Of a stretch of 11,328 nt of DNA, positions 6,274 through 11,328 are shown one piece after another. The position numbers were made by a program, and so were the translations under genes. Below the pieces are notes generated by a model. It had not been told where the DNA came from. It searched no databases and was given only the letters and a program-made list of their open reading frames with translations. The stretch's first letter is position 1. Each line of letters opens with the position of its first letter. Origin of the DNA: Acidimicrobiaceae bacterium. GTDB taxonomy: Bacteria > Actinomycetota > Acidimicrobiia > Acidimicrobiales > Aldehydirespiratoraceae. Location of the stretch: positions 1 to 11,328 of the forward strand of contig VXNG01000074.1 in the NCBI GenBank assembly GCA_009840695.1. The letters run 5' to 3'.

Positions 6274-7419
6274 TTGGCTGTCGAAGCGCGTCCGTCCCAG
6301 GTGATCAACGCCGCAGTGATGGCCACCGTGTCCACGGTGCTGCCCGGATTCCTCATCGGCGCCATGTCGGTGCAGGTGAGCGAGGAGATGGGTGTATCCG
6401 AGGGCGTCTACGGCTGGGGCCTCGGATCGTTCTTCGGGGCCGCCATGGTCGGCTCGATCATGCTCGGCCGGCTGGCTCAGCGGATCGGACCCCTCAACCA
6501 GATGACGCTGGCCCTAGGAGCGACCATCGCGGCGCAATTGGCGCTGGCCGCCACGGCCCGCTCCTTCGGGGCGGTGATCGCGTTCCTGATGATGGCCGGG
6601 CTGGCCAACGCCGCCAACCAGACGTCCGTCAACTTGGCCCTGGCCCAGGCTCAGCTGCCCCGGCTGGGCCTGGCCGTGTCGATCAAGCAGTCGTCCCAGC
6701 CCACTGCCACCCTGCTGGCGGGCTTCGCGGTGCCTTCCCTGGCTCTCACCGTGGGCTGGCGCTGGGCCTATGTGGCCGGCGCGGTATTCGCTCTGATGTC
6801 GCTGGCGCTGGTGAGGGCGGTCATCGGATCGTCGGTCTTCCAGACCGCGGCCCGTGCCGCCGAGCCGGAGTCGTCGTCCCGGGATCTGTTCGGAGCCGCC
6901 GCAGTGGGTGCCTTCCTGGCCTTCAGCGCGGGAGCACTCGTTGCCTGGGGAGTCGGCTCCGGCGTTGACGCCGGGCTCGGCGAGGGCATGGCAGGGCTCC
7001 TCCTGAGTATCGGGGCTGCAACCGGCATCACGATGCGAGTGGTGAGCGGCTGGCTCTCAGACACCATGAGGGTCAAGCCGTTCCGGGTGGGGGGCATCAC
7101 CGCCCTGGTGGGCTCGGCGGGCATGGCCGCGCTGGCCCTGCGCTCGCCGGCCACCCATGTGGCCGCCATGCTGCTGTCGTTCGGGTGTGGCTGGATCTGG
7201 CCGGTGTTCACCAACTACGGGATCGTGAGGGCCAACCCCCGGGCGGCCGGCACGGCCACCGGAGTCACTCAGATGGGCATCTACGTGGGCGTGTTCGTGG
7301 GGCCCCTGGTCACCGGATGGCTGATCGAGCATTCCGGCTACCCGGCGATGTGGCTGGCTGTGGCTGCCTCGTCGGTAGCCGGCGCGGCGGTGTCGATCCG
7401 CATAGCCTACCGCTTCTGA
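6274..7419 (+). CDS. Major facilitator superfamily transporter, about 12 membrane segments
   Basis: A 381-residue polytopic inner-membrane carrier. Hydrophobic segments begin near residue 13, and the segment 2-3 loop carries a degenerate MFS motif A (GRLAQRIGPLNQM, 65-77). Segment 5 follows SIKQSSQPTATLLAG (136-150), a pattern seen in cyanate/organic-acid-type MFS permeases. The central cytoplasmic loop is short (about 186-205, charged and Ser-rich), and the C-terminal half ends at AYRF. Start choice: TTG at 6274 has an AGAGAGGA ribosome site overlapping the preceding stop; GTG 6301 and ATG 6319 would trim the short N-terminal tail but lack such a site. It follows the thioesterase gene by 17 nt, so it probably imports a related carboxylate or exports a product. 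Direction and substrate cannot be determined from the sequence. Confidence 0.88.
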   Translation: MAVEARPSQVINAAVMATVSTVLPGFLIGAMSVQVSEEMGVSEGVYGWGLGSFFGAAMVGSIMLGRLAQRIGPLNQMTLALGATIAAQLALAATARSFGAVIAFLMMAGLANAANQTSVNLALAQAQLPRLGLAVSIKQSSQPTATLLAGFAVPSLALTVGWRWAYVAGAVFALMSLALVRAVIGSSVFQTAARAAEPESSSRDLFGAAAVGAFLAFSAGALVAWGVGSGVDAGLGEGMAGLLLSIGAATGITMRVVSGWLSDTMRVKPFRVGGITALVGSAGMAALALRSPATHVAAMLLSFGCGWIWPVFTNYGIVRANPRAAGTATGVTQMGIYVGVFVGPLVTGWLIEHSGYPAMWLAVAASSVAGAAVSIRIAYRF

Positions 7420-7444
7420 GTTCCCAAGCCGGCTGCGGCGCGCT

Positions 7445-7468
7445 TCATGGCCCATCATTGGGCCATGA
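7445..7468 (+). promoter_or_regulatory. Perfect 10-bp hairpin over the hydrolase start region
   Basis: The arms TCATGGCCCA (7445-7454) and TGGGCCATGA (7459-7468) are exact reverse complements around a 4-nt TCAT loop. The hairpin begins 25 nt after the MFS stop and contains both candidate start codons of the next gene (ATG 7447 and ATG 7465). It has no U-tract. It could be a U-less terminator after the MFS gene, a protein-binding operator, or a structure that hides the start codon. Confidence 0.65.
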
Positions 7469-8781
7469 CCAGCGACATTCTGGCCAGGTCGGCCGCCGCT
7501 ATCGATGACAACGTTATGTTCGAGGCCGACGGACGGCCTTTCGGTCTGGGATTGCCGGGCGACGGGCTGGGTGCTAGCCACGAGCTGCAGGACGGCGTGA
7601 CCATGATCGAGTCGTTCGCCCATGTCCATGTGGTGGAGACCGCCTCGGCTGCGGTCGTGTTTGACTCCAGCGTCCCCGACCTCGGGCCACGGGTGGTCGA
7701 GCGGATCCGGTCCGGAACCGGCGCACCCGTGAGCCATGTGGTCCTGACCCACGGTCACCGCGACCACGCCGGCGGGGCAGCGGCCGTCGTTGACGGTCTG
7801 GCCGCATCGGGGGATCGCCCCCTGCTGGTGGGCCACGAGGCGCTGCCGGCCCGGGTGGCCCGGTACCGGCTGACCGACGGCTACAACCAGGTCGTCAACC
7901 AGCGGCAGTTCGGGCGGGTTCCGAACTGGGACCTGGTGGAGGGCTGGGCCTTTGAGGTGCCCGAATTGGACGTGTCTTTCGACCGGCGCACGACCTTGGA
8001 TGTCGGCGGCTTGGAGATCGAGCTGCGTCATGTGCGGGCCGAGACCGACGACCATCTGTGGGCGTGGATCGCGGATCGTGCCGTGGCCGTGACCGGGGAT
8101 CTGATGCTGTGGCACTTCCCCAATGCCGGTAACCCGGCCAAGTCGCAGCGCTACCCGTTGGAGTGGGCCGCGGCGCTGCGCGACATCGCTGCTGCGGGCC
8201 CGGAATTGCTTCTGCCCGGTCACGGGCTGCCCATCGCGGGCGGTGAGCGGGTCCGTCGCGTGCTGCTGGACACTGCGGCCGTGCTCGAGGAGTTGACGAT
8301 GATGACCCTCGACTTGATGAACCGCGGGGCCAGCCTCGACGATGTGCTGGCCGAGGCGCGCCTGGCCGCCGAGCGGATCCGGCGGCCTTACCTGGCACCC
8401 ACCTACGACGAGCCCGAGTTCGTGGTCCGCAACGTCTGGCGGCTCTACGGCGGCTGGTATGACGGCATCCCCAGCAGTCTCAAGCCGGCCCGTTACACCG
8501 CGGTGGCGTCGGAGCTGGCCGACCTCGCCGGTGGTCCTGGAGCCCTGGCCGGCCGGGCCGAGAGGCTGGCCGGAGACGGGGAGTTGGCGGTGGCGTGCCA
8601 TCTGATCGACCTGGCTGCGGCGGCCGAGCCCGACAGCGCGGCGGTGCACGGCGTCCGGGCCGAGATCTACTGGCAGCGCCGGGCCGAGCAGCAGTCGGTC
8701 ATGGCGGCGGCCATCTACGAGTCGACGGCCCGCGAGTCAGACGCGAAGTCGCGCACGGGTCTGGATGACGTGGCCAACTAG
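7465..8781 (+). CDS. Metallo-beta-lactamase-fold hydrolase of the alkyl-sulfatase type
   Basis: From ATG 7465 this is a 438-residue soluble protein; ATG 7447 would add six residues (MAHHWA). The MBL domain (about 40-260) has the metal motif THGHRDH giving His96, His98, Asp100 and His101, followed by AETDDHLW (192-199), TGD (210-212) and PGHG (251-254). Glu193 replaces the usual second-site His, a change also seen in SDS-type alkyl sulfatases; Asp212 and His253 complete a dinuclear site. The segment YGGWYDGIPSSLKPA (328-342) is the hallmark of the alkyl-sulfatase dimerisation domain, and the helical C-terminus (about 370-420) fits it. Compared with SdsA1-type enzymes (about 650 residues) it lacks the C-terminal SCP2-like lipid-binding domain. 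It may cleave a sulfate ester or another ester; no chemistry is proven. No clear ribosome site precedes either ATG, and a hairpin covers both. Its last 45 bp overlap the convergent exporter gene. Confidence 0.87.
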   Translation: MTSDILARSAAAIDDNVMFEADGRPFGLGLPGDGLGASHELQDGVTMIESFAHVHVVETASAAVVFDSSVPDLGPRVVERIRSGTGAPVSHVVLTHGHRDHAGGAAAVVDGLAASGDRPLLVGHEALPARVARYRLTDGYNQVVNQRQFGRVPNWDLVEGWAFEVPELDVSFDRRTTLDVGGLEIELRHVRAETDDHLWAWIADRAVAVTGDLMLWHFPNAGNPAKSQRYPLEWAAALRDIAAAGPELLLPGHGLPIAGGERVRRVLLDTAAVLEELTMMTLDLMNRGASLDDVLAEARLAAERIRRPYLAPTYDEPEFVVRNVWRLYGGWYDGIPSSLKPARYTAVASELADLAGGPGALAGRAERLAGDGELAVACHLIDLAAAAEPDSAAVHGVRAEIYWQRRAEQQSVMAAAIYESTARESDAKSRTGLDDVAN

Positions 8782-10293
8782 CAGGGCGGCCGCGGCCACG
8801 GCCGACACCACACCCGACACCGCCATCGTCTGGGCGAAGGCGGTGGTGAAGGCCTGCCCCGTCTCGGTGAGCGTCGCCTGGGCCGCGGCCTCGCCCAGGG
8901 CGCCCGATCGGGACAGTTCGTATGCGGCCTCGATGGCCGCGCCCATCGACTCGGCTGCGGGTGCGGCGACCTCGCTCGGCAGATCGGCCACATCCACCGT
9001 TCTGCGGTAGATGGACGTGGACAGGGCGCCCAGCGTGGCGATGCCCAGCGCGGCACCGAGCTCGCGGGCGGTGTCGTTCACGGCCGAGCCGATGCCGGCC
9101 TTCTGGTAGGGGGTGGCGATCATGATGTCGTTGGTCGCGGGCGTCATGGCCAGGGCCAGCCCCACACCGGCCAGCACCAGTGGCCCAAGCAGGTACCAGT
9201 AGCTGGTATCGGTGTCGACCAGCGCCAGCGGCAGGAATGTAAGGGCCAGCACTGCGAAGCCGACCGCCATGATGGGGCGCGACCCGAACCTGTTGACCAG
9301 CGGGGCTGTGAGCGGGGAAACCACCATCGACGCCAGTGCCTCGGGCATGGTCGCCAGACCCGCCTCCAAGGCGGTGTACCCCAGAACGAACTGCACGTAC
9401 AGCGCGAACAGGAACCAGAACCCGATCATGACCACGAACGTCATGGTCACCACCGCGGAGCCGATGCTGAAGCGTCCGTCACCGAACAGCTCAAGTGGCA
9501 GCATCGGATGGCGGGCGCGCTGCTGCCATACCAGTAGGACCGCACCGAAGATGACGGCCACCGCGAAGGCCGAGAGCACCGGTACTGATGTCCAGCCCTG
9601 CTCGGGCCCCTCGATGATGCCGTAGATCAGCGCGGTCATGGCCACGATGGACAGCGCCGCCCCGGCGGGGTCGAGGTGGCGGGGCTGCTCATCTCGGGAT
9701 CGAGGCAGCCATAGCGCCATTGCGACCATCACCACGGCCACCACCGGCACGTTGTAGAGGAAGCCGGCCTCCCACCCCCACGACGGCACGAACCACCAGC
9801 CGGTCACGAACAGCCCGGTGAGCAGCGGCCCGATGGCGGCGCCGCCCCCGGCGAAGCCCGACCACACCGCAATGGCGGTCGGTCTCTCGGGGGGAGGGAA
9901 GATGTCGATCAGCAGCGACAGGGTGGCCGGCATCACGAAGGCGGCGGCCACACCCATGGCGGCCCGGGCGACCAGGATGACCTCGGCCGAGTCGGCCAGG
10001 CCGCCGAGCAGTGCGCCGAGGCCGAAGACGAGCAGGCCGCCGAGCAGGGCGCCCTTGCGACCGTAGCGGTCGCCTATGGCTCCGCCGGTCATCAGCAGCC
10101 CGCCGAAGGCCAGCGCGTAGGCGTTGACGATCCATTGCAGCTGCGGCCCGGTGACGCCGACGTCGCGCTGCAGGGTGGCCAGGGCGACGTTAAGGCCCGA
10201 GATCGACATCACCACCAGTACCAGGGTCAGGCTCAGAACACCGAGCAAGAACCATCGCCGGGCGTGCACGTCCGGCCGCTCCCAGAGGTTCAC
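8737..10293 (-). CDS. DHA2-family (14-TM, EmrB/QacA-type) MFS exporter
   Basis: A 518-residue membrane protein with a hydrophobic pattern fitting 14 segments. The first (about 14-32) ends in the DHA2-type SGLNVALATLQRDVGV, followed by QWIVNAYALAFGGLLMTGGAIGDRYGRK. The latter includes MFS motif A (GAIGDRYGRK, 71-80), and an antiporter-type motif C region GAAIGPLLTG lies at 151-160. Such carriers usually expel drugs or metabolites by proton antiport. An extracytoplasmic stretch before the last segment (about 425-480) is Ala/Glu-rich. The start is GTG at 10293: it sits 4 nt after the upstream gene's stop and has GAGGAG 7 nt before it. A longer reading from 10416 would add a Pro/Ser/Arg-rich tail that is only a shadow of the upstream gene. 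Its TGA lies inside the convergent hydrolase gene, giving a 45-bp overlap. Confidence 0.92.
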   Translation of the reverse strand: MNLWERPDVHARRWFLLGVLSLTLVLVVMSISGLNVALATLQRDVGVTGPQLQWIVNAYALAFGGLLMTGGAIGDRYGRKGALLGGLLVFGLGALLGGLADSAEVILVARAAMGVAAAFVMPATLSLLIDIFPPPERPTAIAVWSGFAGGGAAIGPLLTGLFVTGWWFVPSWGWEAGFLYNVPVVAVVMVAMALWLPRSRDEQPRHLDPAGAALSIVAMTALIYGIIEGPEQGWTSVPVLSAFAVAVIFGAVLLVWQQRARHPMLPLELFGDGRFSIGSAVVTMTFVVMIGFWFLFALYVQFVLGYTALEAGLATMPEALASMVVSPLTAPLVNRFGSRPIMAVGFAVLALTFLPLALVDTDTSYWYLLGPLVLAGVGLALAMTPATNDIMIATPYQKAGIGSAVNDTARELGAALGIATLGALSTSIYRRTVDVADLPSEVAAPAAESMGAAIEAAYELSRSGALGEAAAQATLTETGQAFTTAFAQTMAVSGVVSAVAAAALLVGHVIQTRARLRV

Positions 10294-10297
10294 CCGC

Positions 10298-11328
10298 TCA
10301 CTCCTCGATGGTGTAGACCCCCGCGGGGTCGCCGAGGGCGGCCTCGTCGGGGTGAGCGCCGATGCCGGCTTCGTCGGGGGCGACCGCCCAGCCGCCGTCG
10401 ATGACGGCACCGCCATCCACGGGGTTGCGAGTCAGCCGGTCGTAGCAGATCCAAGTGGCCCGCCGCAGCGGCTCCGGCGTGGCTTGAGCCAGGTGCACAA
10501 CGGCCGATGCCTGAAGCGCGGTGCCCCCGGTGTCCTCGATGTTCATGCGGATGCCGGCTTCCATGCACAGGTCACGCATCCGGCGGGCCACGCTCAGCCC
10601 GCCCACGCGGCTCAGCTTGATGCCGACCACCTCGCCGGCATCGGTCTCGATGATGCGCAGCAGGTCACGCATCGTCACCAGAGACTCGTCCACGGCCAGA
10701 GGCTGAGAAACCAGGCGGCGGACCTGCAGGTGCTGGTCAAGGTCGTTACAGGGCTGCTCGACGACCCGGCGCAGCTCCCGGGTGGCGTTGAGGGCGGCCA
10801 CGGCTTCGGCGGGCAGCCAGCCCCGGTTCACGTCGAAGGTGAGCTCCTCGCCGTCGGCCATCCGGGAGTCGATGGACCGCATCCGCTCGATGTCTCCTTC
10901 GGCGTCGCCGCCGACCTTGACCGAGTGGAACGAGTAGCCCTGCTCCCGGACGATGTCGATCTCGGCCATGATCTCGCTCACCGATCCCGACGGCACCGAG
11001 GTGTGCAGCCGGACCCGGCCGGGGGTGCGGCCGCCGAGCATGTCGCACAGCGGCAGGCCGGCCGCTTTGGCGGCGATGTCCCAGCAGGCCATGTCGAGCG
11101 GGGACTTGACGTAGGGGTGGCCGGGCAGGGCCCGGTCCATGGCCCGGTAGACGACATCGATGCGGCGGGGGTCGAGCCCCAGCACCGTTGCTGCCAACTC
11201 CTCCACTCCGGACCTCACGCCCAGCGCGAACGCTGCCTCGTAGGTCGAGCCCCATGGGCACCCCTCGCCCCAGCCCACGACACCCTCGTCGGTGTCGAGC
11301 CGCACGATGGTCGAGTCGAGACGGTCGT
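10298..11328 (-). CDS. Enolase-superfamily dehydratase/epimerase (mandelate racemase/muconate lactonizing group), N-terminus beyond window
   Basis: The visible 342 residues run in from the right edge; GTG at 11305 is not taken as the start because the frame stays open and reads DRLDSTIV, the usual lead-in to RLDTDEGVVGWGE. The capping domain includes GWGEGCPWGSTY and GHPYVKSPLDMACWDIAAKAAG. The barrel carries Lys137 (SVKVGG), metal ligands Asp165 (FDVNRGW), Glu190 (VEQPC) and Asp213 (AVDES), and a second acid/base Lys237 (GIKLSRVGG), then IEDTGGT (numbering from the first full codon, at 11326). Two opposing lysines suit alpha-proton abstraction and epimerisation or dehydration. The GHPYVKS and VEQPC patterns most resemble the group containing cis-3-hydroxy-L-proline dehydratase and proline-betaine epimerases; that sub-assignment is tentative. 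Perhaps 25-30 residues are missing. It is followed after 4 nt by the DHA2 exporter gene. Confidence 0.88.
   Translation of the reverse strand, partial: DRLDSTIVRLDTDEGVVGWGEGCPWGSTYEAAFALGVRSGVEELAATVLGLDPRRIDVVYRAMDRALPGHPYVKSPLDMACWDIAAKAAGLPLCDMLGGRTPGRVRLHTSVPSGSVSEIMAEIDIVREQGYSFHSVKVGGDAEGDIERMRSIDSRMADGEELTFDVNRGWLPAEAVAALNATRELRRVVEQPCNDLDQHLQVRRLVSQPLAVDESLVTMRDLLRIIETDAGEVVGIKLSRVGGLSVARRMRDLCMEAGIRMNIEDTGGTALQASAVVHLAQATPEPLRRATWICYDRLTRNPVDGGAVIDGGWAVAPDEAGIGAHPDEAALGDPAGVYTIEE
10301..10306 (-). promoter_or_regulatory. Shine-Dalgarno fixing the exporter start
   Basis: On the minus strand GAGGAG lies within the last codons of the enolase-superfamily gene, 7 nt before GTG 10293. 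It decides in favour of the 518-residue exporter over longer readings. Confidence 0.75.

Noticed and set aside
5107..7419. A 770-residue open frame running into the plus-strand MFS carrier
   Set aside because: Up to about 6273 it is a shadow of the DUF35 and thioesterase genes, rich in Arg, Pro and Gly; the carrier begins at TTG 6274.
7057..8649. A 530-residue minus-strand open frame opposite the MFS and hydrolase genes
   Set aside because: It is His/Gly/Gln/Arg-rich without domains, as expected for the antisense of GC-rich coding DNA, and both plus-strand genes there have clear motifs.
8782..8806. A GC-rich palindromic stretch (GGCCGCGGCC) after the hydrolase stop as a terminator
   Set aside because: It lies within the Ala-rich C-terminal codons of the exporter and is explained by Ala codons; no T-run.
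10294..10416. An N-terminal extension of the DHA2 exporter (start at 10416)
   Set aside because: It would overlap the enolase-superfamily gene by over 100 nt with Pro/Ser/Arg-rich sequence; GTG 10293 has a strong GAGGAG site and a sensible N-terminus.

Overview
The window is high-GC DNA with strong G/C preference at third codon positions, frequent GTG/TTG starts and tightly overlapping genes. The families present (fused LivH-LivM permease, Ltp-type thiolase paired with a DUF35 protein, TesB thioesterase, DHA2 exporter) fit a Gram-positive actinomycete. An environmental actinobacterial lineage such as Acidimicrobiia is plausible, but that placement is inference. No rRNA, tRNA, CRISPR array, transposase or integrase was seen.

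Positions 1-8781 carry a plus-strand block. A probable 3' end of an unidentified gene (1-128) is followed by a branched-chain-amino-acid-type (HAAT family) ABC importer: a fused LivH-LivM permease (185-2239), LivG (2236-3000) and LivF (3098-3826). Next come a cysteine-less Ltp/SCP-x thiolase homologue (3826-5010), its expected DUF35 zinc-ribbon/OB partner (5007-5426), a TesB-type acyl-CoA thioesterase (5426-6256), an MFS carrier (6274-7419) and a metallo-beta-lactamase-fold hydrolase of alkyl-sulfatase type (7465-8781). Most junctions overlap by 1 or 4 nt or have short gaps, so this reads as one transcription unit for uptake and CoA-dependent breakdown of a carboxylic acid. The substrate cannot be read from the sequence.

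The only sizeable gap inside the transporter genes, between livG and livF, is not empty. It holds a 12-bp perfect inverted repeat with a second nested hairpin. A 34-codon open frame crosses it, with an ATGA overlap to livG and a GTGA overlap to livF. This possible coupling or attenuation device is the least expected structure here. A second perfect hairpin (10-bp arms, 4-nt loop) covers the start-codon region of the metallo-hydrolase gene.

Positions 8737-11328 carry a minus-strand pair: an enolase-superfamily (mandelate racemase/muconate lactonizing) enzyme, cut by the window edge, followed after 4 nt by a DHA2-type MFS exporter. The exporter's 3' end overlaps the 3' end of the plus-strand hydrolase by 45 bp (convergent overlap), so the two units have no spacer for a terminator between them.
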